Below are positions 45,634 to 54,341 of a stretch of DNA of 64,000 nucleotides, piece by piece. Both the position numbers and the translations under genes were made by a program. The notes under the pieces were generated by a model. It was not told the DNA's origin and ran no database searches. It saw only the letters and a list, made by a program, of their open reading frames with translations. This DNA comes from G963704535 sp963704535 (GTDB lineage Bacteria > Chloroflexota > Chloroflexia > Chloroflexales > Roseiflexaceae), in the NCBI GenBank assembly GCA_963704535.1, contig OY969916.1, positions 3,534,001-3,598,000 on the forward strand, written 5' to 3'. Within the stretch, counting starts at the first letter, position 1, and every line of letters begins with the position of its first letter.

Positions 45634-46608
45634 ATGAACGATCCGCAAACCCTTGTGCAGGATCGGCTGGCCCGCAATAGCTGGGGCCTCCTGGCGACTC
45701 AGGGCTATATTCTGGGCATGGATATCGGCGGTTACGGCCTGCGCGCCGCCCTGCTCGATCTACACAATCACTCCTACGCCAGCGTCCACAACGAAGCAAA
45801 GGCCACAAACGCCCAAGATCTGGTCGTCAATGCGATTGCCGGTGCGCGCAACTTGCTGGAGGAGCACAATGTCGCGACCGACCGGCTGGTGCGTATCGGC
45901 GTGGGCTTCGGCGGGCCGGTGGACGCGCGCCGGGGCGTGGTACACCTTTCGCACCGGATGCCCGGATGGGAGCAGTTCCCGCTCAAAGACCAGATCGAGG
46001 ATGCCTTTGGGGCGGTCGCGCTGATCGACAACGACGCGAACCTGATCGCGTTGGCCGAGGCGACCTTCGGCGTCGGGCGTGATGTGCAGCAGTTGTTCTA
46101 CTTGCATCTGAGCAGCGGCGTCGGCGGCGGGGTGGTGCTGGATGGGCGGCTCTACCACGGCGCCACGACGACCGCCGGCGAGATTGGCCACGCCGTCGTC
46201 GGGCCGATCGACCCGGTCTGGGGGCGCGAGCGGAATGGCACGCTGGAGCAGCATCTCTCGATCAATGGGCTGCTGCGGCGCGCCGGGGAGCTTGGCCTGG
46301 AGACCAACCTGCTCAGTGATATCTTTGGCGAGCATCCGATCGGGCGCCAGGTGGTGGGTGAGGCGGTCGATATGTTGGCTGTGCGGCTCTCGCAGATCAT
46401 CGCGCTGCTCGACCCGCAGATGGTCGTGCTGGGTGGCGTGGTGGCCCGACACGGCGGCGACGCCTTCGCCACAGCGATCCAGGAGCGGATGCGTACCTAC
46501 ATGGCCTCGCTGATCGATCGCCCGATCCCGATCGTCAGTTCGGTGCTCGGCTTCGAGAGCGTCTCGATCGGCGGGCTGGCCCTGGCGCTTCAGAGCATGT
46601 TCGACTAA
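45634..46608 (+). CDS. ROK family protein lacking the zinc-finger cysteines
   Basis: 324 residues. The sugar-kinase fold is clear: ILGMDIGGYGLRAALLD (phosphate 1), VGVGFGGPVDARRGVV, LIDNDANLIALAEATFG (catalytic Asp region) and LHLSSGVGGGVVLDG. ROK proteins are sugar kinases or xylose-type repressors. The usual CxCGxxGC zinc motif after EIGH is replaced by EIGHAVVGPIDPVWGRERNG, and no N-terminal helix-turn-helix is present, so it is either a zinc-free kinase or a degenerate sensor. GAGGAGG precedes the ATG. Confidence 0.88.
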   Translation: MNDPQTLVQDRLARNSWGLLATQGYILGMDIGGYGLRAALLDLHNHSYASVHNEAKATNAQDLVVNAIAGARNLLEEHNVATDRLVRIGVGFGGPVDARRGVVHLSHRMPGWEQFPLKDQIEDAFGAVALIDNDANLIALAEATFGVGRDVQQLFYLHLSSGVGGGVVLDGRLYHGATTTAGEIGHAVVGPIDPVWGRERNGTLEQHLSINGLLRRAGELGLETNLLSDIFGEHPIGRQVVGEAVDMLAVRLSQIIALLDPQMVVLGGVVARHGGDAFATAIQERMRTYMASLIDRPIPIVSSVLGFESVSIGGLALALQSMFD

Positions 46609-46616
46609 CCCCTGAC

Positions 46617-46693
46617 CTGATGACAAGATGAGGGGTGACAAGATGAAGGGGTGACAAGGCGATCCCATACTGTCACCTTGTCACCTTGTCATC
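46617..46693. terminator. Simple-word hairpin downstream of the ROK gene
   Basis: TGACAAGATGAGGGGTGACAAG and AAGGGGTGACAAGG are answered by TGTCACCTTGTCACCTTGTCATCC. Likely terminator; the words match those at 28.1 and 59.0 kb. Confidence 0.5.
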
Positions 46694-46803
46694 CCCGGTT
46701 TGCGCCTGCCGCTTCCCGATGCTATAATGCCCGGAGTTTCTTGGTGCGCCGGTGCGTGCTGATTGGCCGCGCCGCGTTTTTCGTTTTTATACCATTGATG
46801 TGA

Positions 46804-46910
46804 AAAAAGGGAGAGTTTGAGGGCCGCCCCTCAAGAATAACCCACTCACATTTGACGTGAAAAAGGGGGAGTTTGAGGGGCCGCCCCTCAAGAATAACCC
46901 ACTCACATTT
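46804..46910. repeat. Two tandem family A palindromes
   Basis: Two copies of GTGAAAAAGGGAGAGTTTGAGG or its close form with CGCCCCTCAAGAATAACCCACTCACATTT, about 53 bases each, upstream of the small gene at 46957. Confidence 0.85.
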
Positions 46911-46956
46911 TCGTAAGTGCGTTGTGCGTGTAACGCGTGAAAGTCTGACAGGAGCT

Positions 46957-47112
46957 ATGGACGCAAAAAATGTAATCTACGGCGAGACTGGCATCGACCG
47001 GCTGGTGCAGCTCTTGCGCGCCAGTGGCCAGCCGCAGGACATCGCCCGGCTGACCGAGCGCTACCTGGAGCTTCTACGTGAGCTCGTCCAGGCGGAGGAG
47101 CAGCGATCATGA
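46957..47112 (+). CDS. Small helical protein of unknown function
   Basis: 51 residues: MDAKNVIYGETGIDRLVQLL then a leucine-rich helix ending VQAEEQRS. An AGGAG site lies 4 bases before the ATG. Its stop overlaps the start of the next gene (ATGA), so the two are translationally coupled. No family recognised; it may be a small partner of the 622-residue protein. Confidence 0.7.
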   Translation: MDAKNVIYGETGIDRLVQLLRASGQPQDIARLTERYLELLRELVQAEEQRS

Positions 47113-48977
47113 GTGACCAACTTTCCTTCAAGGGCAATGCCGAGCAGCGCGCCCTGGCCGAGCAGGTCTTCCAGATCATGACCGCTCAAGGGCGCTTCTT
47201 CGCGTCCGATGCGCCGATCCACCAGACTCTCGACAACTTGGCCGATTTCTTCTCCACGCAGCAGAAATCCGACCGTGAGAAGGTCGCTGTGGCTATCGAC
47301 GCGGCGCTGCGCGCGAACCAGGCGGTCTTTGCCCGCGAGGAGCGCGGCGAAGGCGTGAGCTATGTGATCTCGCGACTGGGGATGTACCGCCCCCGGCAGG
47401 AAGATACCCGGCATATGTTCAAGCGGCGGCTCTACGAGCCGGAGCAGCCCCTGCCGATCGACGACATCAGTGTGGTGGTGACGACGACGCGTCCGGCGCT
47501 GACGACGGTGGAGCCGGTCTTTATCTCGGATTACTGGCAGCAGCAGGCCGGCCTGACACCGGTGTCCCCGCCCACCGATGGAGTCAAAGAGGAAGCTGCC
47601 CCGGTCGAGGTCGAGCAGGCTGCCCCGGTCGAGGTCGAGCAGGCTGCCCCGGTCGAGGTCGAGCAGACTGCCCCGGCCGAGGTCGTGGAGGTTGCCGCGC
47701 CGCAGGTTAGCGGCACGCCCAACACAGTTATCACGCTGCCCAACGGCGTACAGATCGACCTGCGCCGCCCGGCCGCCGACCTGATGGCGCAGTATGGTCC
47801 GACGCTGGTTATGCAGTTGCGCCAGGCGCTTGAGAGCGACCCGCTGCGCCGGATCGTCCTGTTCGGCAACGATGTGTTTCCGGAGGCGGTGGTCAATTCC
47901 TTTGGCAAGAACGAGTTGCGCCGTATCCGCGACTACCTGACCGAGACCGGCGAGCCGCAATTGGACACCCAGATTATCTCCGACATCTTCTACCACAATC
48001 CACGCCAGCCCGACTACGAAACGTTCCGTTTCGCGCTCAACTATCGGCTGAATCGTGAGAAGGACTTTGAGTTCGTCGGCGTCGAAGGGGCACGCCTGTG
48101 GTCGACCAAGGGCCTGCCGGCGATCGGCACCAAGCGGGTCAAGGCCAGCGAGATGGGCCAGCTCACCGGCTATATCGAGGAGGGCTTCGACGACAGCCTG
48201 GCCGACCAGAGCGTCGATCTGATCCGCAAGAACGGCTCATTGAGCCATATTCTGACCTTCTTTGAGTGGGAGTATGGCATCCTGCCGTTCACCAAGGCGC
48301 TCGCCAGCCTGCTCCCGTCGGCGCTGCTGCCCGACCAGCGCACGGCGGTGCTGCGGTTTGAGTTGCCCCAGCACTACACCTCGTCGCTGGTCGAGCTGCG
48401 CTACCCGACCGGCAACCGCGGCGGGTGGCTCCAGGGGTTGGAGGAGTTCTTCCACGAGCACCTGGTGCCCGGCGCGATGATCACCCTGGCCCGCACCGGC
48501 GAGTCGCATATCTTCACGCTGACCTATGAGGAGCAGGCCGAGGCCGAGGACCGGCTGCTGGTGTTGGACGAGAAGAAGAACAAGTTTGCCTTCGCCAACG
48601 TCACCTACTACGCAGCGGTGGACAGCGATGGGCTGGTGAACCAGCAGCGGTATGGCCGGCTACGCAACCTCAAGGCGCTGGCGATGAGCGAACGGCGCAA
48701 GGCCGACGTGGTGCTGGAGCAGGTCTTCGAGACACTTGGCGAGCGGAAAGGCACCCGCTCGGAGCCGCAGTCCTACGCCACGTTCAGCGATCTGTTTGTG
48801 GCGTTCAACGTGCTGCGGCCGGCTTCACATGACTACGTCGCGCACCTGCTCAAAGAGGGCGAGTATTTCGAGGCCAGCGAGTCGACCTCCGGCGGCTGGC
48901 TCTACACCCCACCGCCTGTAGAGGTCGATGAGAAGGAAGAGGAAGAGGAAGAGTTCTACGACGACGACGACGATTGA
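47109..48977 (+). CDS. Conserved-looking protein with winged-helix-like start and acidic tail
   Basis: 622 residues, no signal peptide. Residues about 10-95 (FQIMTAQGRFFASDAPIHQTL, KVAVAIDAALRANQAVFARE) could form a winged-helix of the HARE/RpoE-delta style, by inference only. A linker near 165-195 repeats EQAAPVEV three times. The rest (about 205-600) is a large domain I do not recognise, with FEWEYGILPFTKALASLLPS and QHYTSSLVELRYPTGNRGG. The last residues are almost pure Glu/Asp (EEEEEEFYDDDDD), as in some RNA polymerase-binding or nucleic-acid-mimicking tails. Possible transcription or regulatory role, not proven. Confidence 0.7.
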   Translation: MSDQLSFKGNAEQRALAEQVFQIMTAQGRFFASDAPIHQTLDNLADFFSTQQKSDREKVAVAIDAALRANQAVFAREERGEGVSYVISRLGMYRPRQEDTRHMFKRRLYEPEQPLPIDDISVVVTTTRPALTTVEPVFISDYWQQQAGLTPVSPPTDGVKEEAAPVEVEQAAPVEVEQAAPVEVEQTAPAEVVEVAAPQVSGTPNTVITLPNGVQIDLRRPAADLMAQYGPTLVMQLRQALESDPLRRIVLFGNDVFPEAVVNSFGKNELRRIRDYLTETGEPQLDTQIISDIFYHNPRQPDYETFRFALNYRLNREKDFEFVGVEGARLWSTKGLPAIGTKRVKASEMGQLTGYIEEGFDDSLADQSVDLIRKNGSLSHILTFFEWEYGILPFTKALASLLPSALLPDQRTAVLRFELPQHYTSSLVELRYPTGNRGGWLQGLEEFFHEHLVPGAMITLARTGESHIFTLTYEEQAEAEDRLLVLDEKKNKFAFANVTYYAAVDSDGLVNQQRYGRLRNLKALAMSERRKADVVLEQVFETLGERKGTRSEPQSYATFSDLFVAFNVLRPASHDYVAHLLKEGEYFEASESTSGGWLYTPPPVEVDEKEEEEEEFYDDDDD

Positions 48978-48984
48978 TGAGGTT

Positions 48985-49122
48985 GTCTGAAAGGGGGAGT
49001 TTGAGGGGCAGCCCCTCAAGAACCCCTTTCCAACTTCAGAAAGTCTCTAAGACGTTGTCTGAAAGGGGGAGTTTGAGGGGTTTCCCCTAAAGAGTCCCCT
49101 TTCTACCACGGAACTTAGGCAA
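48985..49122. repeat. Two tandem family A elements
   Basis: Two units, each with TTGTCTGAAAGGGGGAGTTTGAGG and a complementary C-run arm; the first ends GAAAGTCTCTAAGA. Downstream 49142-49198 is a hairpin of ACGTGAGACGTGA words. No gene between 48978 and 49208. Confidence 0.8.
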
Positions 49123-49207
49123 GAACAAGGAGTTGTAAGGGAAACGTGGGACGTGAGACGTGATGAGGAATCTTCACGTCTCACGTTTCACGCTTCCTGT
49201 TTTAGCG

Positions 49208-50125
49208 ATGATAATCACAAGCTATATCCAAGATATCGGTGCCAGCGACCACAAGCTGGTGATGCGCGATCTGAAGCCGCTCTCCGGCCTCAGTCGCGCC
49301 GACCGTGAGGCGTTCTGGCCGGCATGGGAGCGTATTGTGCCCATGCGCCGGGCCGAGATCGCCCAGTCCATGGTCGAGCTGGCCGAGGATAATATCGACC
49401 TGGACTTCGGCGAGATATTGCGCTGGTGTCTGGACGACGAGGACGCCGCCGTGCGTGTCAGCGCCATTGAGGGGCTTTGGGAGGATGAGAGCCTGTACAA
49501 GCTCCACCGGCTGCTGATCATGCTCCGGTCGGACCCGGCGCCGGCCGCGCGCGCCGCGGCGGCGGTGGGTCTCAGTCGCTTCGCCTACCTTGCCGAGATC
49601 GAAGAGCTGGAAGCGCACGATGCGCAGCAGTTGCGGGGCGCGCTGCTCGACAGCATCCTCGACGAGCGGCAGCCGGCCGACGTGCGCCGCCGCGCGCTTG
49701 AGAGCGCCGGCTACTTCTCGGCCAACGACGAGGTGCAGCGGCAGATCGAGCTGGCCTATGCCTCCAATGAGCAGTTCCAGCGCGAGAGCGCGCTGGTGGC
49801 CATGGGCCACTCGATGCTGCCCCGCTGGCTGCCGACGATCGGCGGGGCGCTGGCGAGCCGGTCGCCGGCGCTGCGCTACGAGGCCGCACGCGCCGCCGGC
49901 GAGCTGGCCGACGAGGCTCGGTCGCTAGTGCCGCGGCTGGCCCAGCTCCTGACCGACGACGATACCGAGGTCGCGTTCGCCGCGATCTGGGCGCTCGGCC
50001 AGATCGGCGGCGACCCGGCGCGGCGGGCGCTGCAGCAAATACGCAAGAGCCAGGATACGGCCCGCAGCCAGGCGGCCATCGCGGCGCTTGAGGAGCTGTC
50101 GCTCGGCGATGACGTTAACGATTAG
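49208..50125 (+). CDS. HEAT-repeat domain protein
   Basis: 305 residues from the ATG at 49208; earlier in-frame ATGs fall in a hairpin of simple words. Repeated helical pairs such as VRVSAIEGLWEDE, RAAAAVGLSRFAYL, RRRALESAGYF, RYEAARAAGELADEA and VAFAAIWALGQIGGDPARRAL are HEAT/phycobilisome-lyase-like repeats, a scaffold for protein contacts. No enzyme motif is seen. It precedes the PIG-L/FemAB pair but is separated by a simple-word hairpin. Confidence 0.88.
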   Translation: MIITSYIQDIGASDHKLVMRDLKPLSGLSRADREAFWPAWERIVPMRRAEIAQSMVELAEDNIDLDFGEILRWCLDDEDAAVRVSAIEGLWEDESLYKLHRLLIMLRSDPAPAARAAAAVGLSRFAYLAEIEELEAHDAQQLRGALLDSILDERQPADVRRRALESAGYFSANDEVQRQIELAYASNEQFQRESALVAMGHSMLPRWLPTIGGALASRSPALRYEAARAAGELADEARSLVPRLAQLLTDDDTEVAFAAIWALGQIGGDPARRALQQIRKSQDTARSQAAIAALEELSLGDDVND

Positions 50126-50132
50126 CCGGCCC

Positions 50133-50201
50133 CGAGTTAGAGATTGGAGATTAGAGATTGAGCGCGATGCCCCAATCGCTAATCTCCAATCTCTAATCTC
50201 C
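50133..50201. repeat. Simple-word inverted repeat
   Basis: GAGATTGGAGATTAGAGATTG is mirrored by CAATCGCTAATCTCCAATCTC and CTAATCTC. The complement words occur at 0.89 kb. Confidence 0.7.
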
Positions 50202-50215
50202 CGCAGAGAGTATCT

Positions 50216-51016
50216 ATGCAACTGGTAGACCTGGACCAGATCCACGATACCTACGACCATATCTACCTCTCGCCGCACCTGGACGACGCCGCGCTCTCGT
50301 GCGGCGGGGTGATCGCGCAGCACAGCTCCAGGGGCGGGCGTGTGCTGGTCGTGACGATCTGCACCGCACCATCCGAGGGTCCGTTCAATCGCCTGGCCAG
50401 GGAGTTTCATGGTCAATGGCGGCTCGCCCCGGCCCAGGTAGTCAGCTCGCGGCTGCACGAGGATGAGTTGGCTATGGAGCGGCTTGGCGCCGATTACTAC
50501 TGGGCGGGGATGCTGGACGCGATCTACCGTCTCCCCGCAGCCTACGATAGCCGCGAGCGGCTGTTTGGGACGCCGGTGTCCGACGATCCGCTGCTCCCCG
50601 TCCTACGCCAGTTGATCGGCGAGCTGTGCGCCCGTGCCCCGCGCGCCAACATCTACGCGCCGCTCGGCGTCGGCAGCCATGTCGATCATCTGATCACCTA
50701 CGCTGCGGCCCTCGGCTGTGTCCCCACGGTCGCGTTTTACGAAGATATCCCGTATGTCTTGCGGCCGGGCGCGCTCGAACACCGGCTCAACGACACGCGC
50801 CGCCCCTGGGTCGCCGGCACTATCGCGATCGATACGGCCCTGGCGCGCAAGATTGGCGCTGTCGAGCTGTACGCCAGCCAGTTGGGCGAGCTGTTCGGCG
50901 GCTCGGCGGCCATGACGCAGGCGCTCACCGCCTATGCCGAGGGCCTGTTCCCGGAGGAGGGCACGTACGGCGAGCGGCTGTGGATGAGGGACGTGCAGGC
51001 AGACAAACGATCATGA
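50216..51016 (+). CDS. PIG-L family deacetylase
   Basis: 266 residues of the LmbE/PIG-L zinc-dependent N-acetyl-sugar deacetylase family. The zinc and catalytic residues are in LSPHLDDAALSCGG (HxDD) and GVGSHVDHLITY. Substrates in the family include GlcNAc-inositol and GlcNAc-malate of low-molecular-weight thiols. It overlaps the FemAB-like gene by 4 bases (ATGA), so they are coupled. Confidence 0.9.
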   Translation: MQLVDLDQIHDTYDHIYLSPHLDDAALSCGGVIAQHSSRGGRVLVVTICTAPSEGPFNRLAREFHGQWRLAPAQVVSSRLHEDELAMERLGADYYWAGMLDAIYRLPAAYDSRERLFGTPVSDDPLLPVLRQLIGELCARAPRANIYAPLGVGSHVDHLITYAAALGCVPTVAFYEDIPYVLRPGALEHRLNDTRRPWVAGTIAIDTALARKIGAVELYASQLGELFGGSAAMTQALTAYAEGLFPEEGTYGERLWMRDVQADKRS

Positions 51017-52119
51017 GCATGTCTGAGCAGCGTTCGACGCTCGATGTGCCGCCGGCGGCGCTCTCCGGCGCGGTGGTGGAGCCTGATGATGCGACTTGGG
51101 ACGCCTTCGCGCAGCAGCATCCTCATGGGCACCTGCTTCAATCCAGCGCCTGGGGCGCGCTCAAGCGCCAGGTCGGTTGGGAGACGCGCCGGGTGATGGT
51201 CGTCGACCCCGGTCGCCCCTACGCCGGAGCGCAGCTCCTGCTGCGTCACCGCCTGGGGTTGAGCGTGGCCTACGTCCCACGTGGGCCGCTGTTCGCCGAG
51301 GAGGTGCAGGCCAACACGCTGCTGCTGGCGAGGCTGGATCGGATAGCGCGGCGCAATCGGGCAGTGTTTCTGCGCCTGGAGCCGAACATCCTGGAGAGCG
51401 CCCCCCAGGCTGGCGCGCTGCACAGCGCGCTGCTGCTGCACGGCTTTCGCCCGGCCGATCCGCTTCAGCCACGCAGCACCCTGCACCTTGACCTCGCCCC
51501 AGCGCCCGATCGGCTGCTCGCCGCGATGAGCAAGGGCCACCGCGCCGATATCCGCCGCGCGGCGCGCGAAGGCGTCGGCGTGCGAATCGGCGCGCGGCCG
51601 GCTGACCTTGATGCCTTCTATACGGTGATGGAGCAGACCAGCGCGCGCGCCGGCTTCGCGATCCACAGCCGCGCGTATTACCAGGCGGCTTGGGAGCTGT
51701 TCGGGGCCAATGGCCGGGCGCTGCTGGCGCTGGCCGAGCGCGATGGACAGACGATCGCCGCGTGTATGATCCTGGCCTGGGCCGGCGCCGGGCTGTACTT
51801 GTACGGCGGCTCGAACGAGGATGGGCTACGCAGCGGCGCCAACCACGCGCTCCAGTGGCACGCGCTCCAATGGGCGCGCGAGCAGGGCTGCGCGCTCTAC
51901 GATTTCTGGGGCATCCCCGACGCGCTGGCCCAGGCGGCGACCGCCGACGACGCAGGTGAGCGGGCGCGGCTGGAGGCCGCAGCACAGGCCGACCCACTCC
52001 AGGGCGTGTTCCGCTTCAAGAAGGGCTTCGGCGGCCAGGTCGTTCGCTATCTGCCGGCGTATGATCGAGTCTATATCCCGCCGCTCTACGCGCTCTGGCG
52101 GCGTCGGTTTAGTAATTAG
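51013..52119 (+). CDS. FemAB/BacA-type aminoacyltransferase (GNAT fold)
   Basis: 368 residues with the peptidoglycan-bridge/FemAB pattern: SSAWGALKRQVGWETRRV, YVPRGPLFAEE, MSKGHRADIRRAAREGVGV, YLYGGSNEDGLRSGANHAL and a final GVFRFKKGFGGQVVRYLPAYD. Family members add amino acids from tRNA to lipid II or act on small amides. The start at 51013 is set by coupling to PIG-L; the longer frame upstream overlaps that gene. MurE, also cell-wall related, lies 2.2 kb downstream. Confidence 0.9.
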   Translation: MSMSEQRSTLDVPPAALSGAVVEPDDATWDAFAQQHPHGHLLQSSAWGALKRQVGWETRRVMVVDPGRPYAGAQLLLRHRLGLSVAYVPRGPLFAEEVQANTLLLARLDRIARRNRAVFLRLEPNILESAPQAGALHSALLLHGFRPADPLQPRSTLHLDLAPAPDRLLAAMSKGHRADIRRAAREGVGVRIGARPADLDAFYTVMEQTSARAGFAIHSRAYYQAAWELFGANGRALLALAERDGQTIAACMILAWAGAGLYLYGGSNEDGLRSGANHALQWHALQWAREQGCALYDFWGIPDALAQAATADDAGERARLEAAAQADPLQGVFRFKKGFGGQVVRYLPAYDRVYIPPLYALWRRRFSN

Positions 52120-52188
52120 AGGTCAGAGATTACAGCGGTGGCGCCCACAATGCCGCTATTGCCTGCGGCAGCAAGGTACTTCACCCAT

Positions 52189-52234
52189 TTTTACCGTCGA
52201 TTTTTGCCCGACCGGGCAAAAATCGACGGTAAAA
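52189..52234. other. Near-perfect 22-base stem with a 2-base loop
   Basis: TTTTACCGTCGATTTTTGCC (52189 onward, 22-base arm to 52210) pairs exactly with its complement at 52213-52234. It lies 155 bases after the FemAB-like gene begins its 3' gap and 40 bases before the small coiled-coil gene. It could be a terminator or a palindrome extruding as a cruciform. Confidence 0.75.
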
Positions 52235-52273
52235 GGAAGAAAAAGTACCACTCTGCCGAAGGCTGAGGTAGAT

Positions 52274-52573
52274 ATGGCCGAGGAACAAGAGCTTTCACTA
52301 GAGGATGCGCGCCGGCTGATCCGGTGGCTCGAAGGCGAACTCGAACGCCAGCGCGGGCTGAACGGCGAGATGCGCCGCGCGGTTGCCGATCTGGCCCGCG
52401 CCTTCCAGGAGTTGCTGGCGCGCGCCCACGACGCCGCCGCCACTGGCGAGCTGGAGCGCGTGCGCCAGATTACGATCGAGAACCGCAATGCCTGGCAGGA
52501 CTATTTGCAGCAGATCATTCAAGCGGCGCAGTCCCGGCCCGACCGAGAGGGTGATGACAAGACGACAAGATGA
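52274..52573 (+). CDS. Small coiled-coil-like protein
   Basis: 99 residues from ATG 52274 (weak GAGGT site). Almost entirely helical, with heptad-like Leu spacing (LEDARRLIRWLEGELERQ, VADLARAFQELLARAH, ELERVRQITIENRN). Tail GDDKTTR comes from the simple-word repeat TGACAAGACGACAAGATG. Unknown function. Confidence 0.6.
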   Translation: MAEEQELSLEDARRLIRWLEGELERQRGLNGEMRRAVADLARAFQELLARAHDAAATGELERVRQITIENRNAWQDYLQQIIQAAQSRPDREGDDKTTR

Positions 52574-52626
52574 CAAGATGACATACCACGCAACACGCAA
52601 CACGTAAATCGTACATGGGGGGAACT

Positions 52627-53367
52627 GTGATTCGCGCGATCATCTTCGATATGGGCCAGACTCTGCTGCGCTTTGTGCGGCCCGGCGGCGGCTCGTGGCG
52701 TGAGTTGGAGACCCCCGGCATTCGCGGCATCTACCAGTACCTGGTCGAGCAAGGTCACCCGATCAAAGCCATCGAGGATGAGTTCGTCGAGGTGATGTTC
52801 ACGCGGCTGGCCGAGGGGTGGGAGCAGGCGACCGGCGGGCATATCAACCTGCGGGCGTTCGACTGGATCGCCGCTGGTGTGGCCGACCACGCCGTGACGC
52901 TCGACGAGCTGGCGCTGGGCGAGGCGGCCCGGCGCTATGCCAAGCCACTCCAGACGGGCCTGACCGCGACGCCGGGCGCCGTCGAGACGCTGGCGGCGCT
53001 CCGCGATCGTGGCTACCGGATCGGCATGATCTCCAACACGATCTGGCCGGCCGAGCTGCATATCGAGGACCTTGAGCTGGTGGGCGTGCGCCCCTACCTG
53101 GAGCACATGATCTTCTCAGGCGACTTCGGCGCGTGGAAGCCCAACCCGCAGATCTTCCGGCATGCCGCTGAACTGCTCGACGTGGCGCCGGAGGAGGCGG
53201 TCTTCGTGGGCGATAGCCCGCGCGAGGATATCGTCGGCGCCCACCGCGTCGGCATGCGCGGCGTCTGGATGCGCAGCAAGGAGTTTCCGTTGAGGGAAGT
53301 ACAGCCCGACGCGATCATCGAGTCGCTGCCGGAACTACTGCCGATCGTCGAGGAGTGGGGCGCATGA
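52627..53367 (+). CDS. HAD family hydrolase
   Basis: 246 residues from GTG 52627, placed 5-7 bases behind a GGGGGGA site that overlaps an upstream ATG. Motif I is IIFDMGQTLLRF (nucleophile Asp; the second Asp is Gly, as in many HADs), motif II in IGMISNT, Lys in AWKPNPQIF, motif III FVGDSPREDIVGA. Likely a small-molecule phosphatase. It overlaps the ParB-fold gene by 4 bases, so the two are coupled. Confidence 0.92.
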   Translation: MIRAIIFDMGQTLLRFVRPGGGSWRELETPGIRGIYQYLVEQGHPIKAIEDEFVEVMFTRLAEGWEQATGGHINLRAFDWIAAGVADHAVTLDELALGEAARRYAKPLQTGLTATPGAVETLAALRDRGYRIGMISNTIWPAELHIEDLELVGVRPYLEHMIFSGDFGAWKPNPQIFRHAAELLDVAPEEAVFVGDSPREDIVGAHRVGMRGVWMRSKEFPLREVQPDAIIESLPELLPIVEEWGA

Positions 53368-54194
53368 CCGATCTGACGTTTCCGAACCTGCGGATCGTGC
53401 CGCTGGAGCAGTGTGTGCTCCACGAGGAGACTGATGCTGCGCGGGTCGAGCGGCTGGTCGCGCGGCTCAAGGCCGATGGTCTGCTGCGGAACCCCCCGAT
53501 CCTCGGCCGCCACGCCGGCCTCCAGCCGCTGATCGTCCTCGACGGGGCCACGCGCGTGACCGCCCTGCGCACCCTGGGAGCGCCGCACGTCCTGGCGCAG
53601 GTGGTCGATTATGACGACGACTCGATCCAGTTACACACTTGGTGCCACGTCCTCTCCGGCATCACACTGGACGGGCTGGCGGAAGCGCTCGCGGGGGCGC
53701 CGGCACTGACGGTGCAGCGCTGCGCGCCGCACGATGCCGAACGGGCGCTGACGCGGCGCGAGACGCTGGCGTACCTGGCCGACCGCGACGGGCACTGCTT
53801 GGCACTCGGCGACGGCGCCGAGATGGGCGCTCAGGCGGCGGCGCTGCGCCGGCTATTCGCCGCCTACGCCGGTCGCGCCACGATCGCGCGCGTGCCGCCG
53901 GTCGATTGGCGGGCGCGCCTGGCCGAGGGGAACGCGAGCGTCGCGGTGGTGTTCCCGATCCACACCAAGGATGACCTGGTGGCGCTGGCGCAGGCCAGGG
54001 CGGTGCTGCCGGCGGGGATCACGCGCCATATCATCCCTGGCCGCGCGCTGCGAGTTAATGCGTCGCTCAACCTCATGACCGGCGACCGGCCACTCGACGA
54101 GAAGCAGGCTTGGCTTGACGCCTGGCTGCGCGAGCACCGCGCCGCTCACGGCGTGCGCTACTACGCCGAGCCGACGTTTCTGTTTGATGAGTAG
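53364..54194 (+). CDS. ParB/sulfiredoxin-fold protein, SbnI/SerK-like
   Basis: 276 residues. VPLEQCVLHEETDAARVERLV, RLKADGLLRNPPIL and VLDGATRVTALRTLGAP match the ParB N-terminal fold. The VLDGATR motif, instead of a partition-protein DGERR, is more like SbnI and serine kinases of the same fold, and no DNA-binding helix-turn-helix is obvious, so a kinase or regulator role is possible rather than chromosome segregation. The coupled HAD phosphatase fits a small-molecule phosphate pathway. Function inferred, not certain. Confidence 0.75.
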   Translation: MTDLTFPNLRIVPLEQCVLHEETDAARVERLVARLKADGLLRNPPILGRHAGLQPLIVLDGATRVTALRTLGAPHVLAQVVDYDDDSIQLHTWCHVLSGITLDGLAEALAGAPALTVQRCAPHDAERALTRRETLAYLADRDGHCLALGDGAEMGAQAAALRRLFAAYAGRATIARVPPVDWRARLAEGNASVAVVFPIHTKDDLVALAQARAVLPAGITRHIIPGRALRVNASLNLMTGDRPLDEKQAWLDAWLREHRAAHGVRYYAEPTFLFDE

Positions 54195-54341
54195 CACCAC
54201 CCCAGGTAACTTTTCCTCCAAGACCCCACGTGATGCTTGACAGCGCGGCAGGCTCCCCCTATACTGCGCGACCACCGATGGGCATCAATAACGCTCCCTG
54301 ATTTCGTGGGCGCGCTATTCGCCCTGTGTGACGGAGCATCG

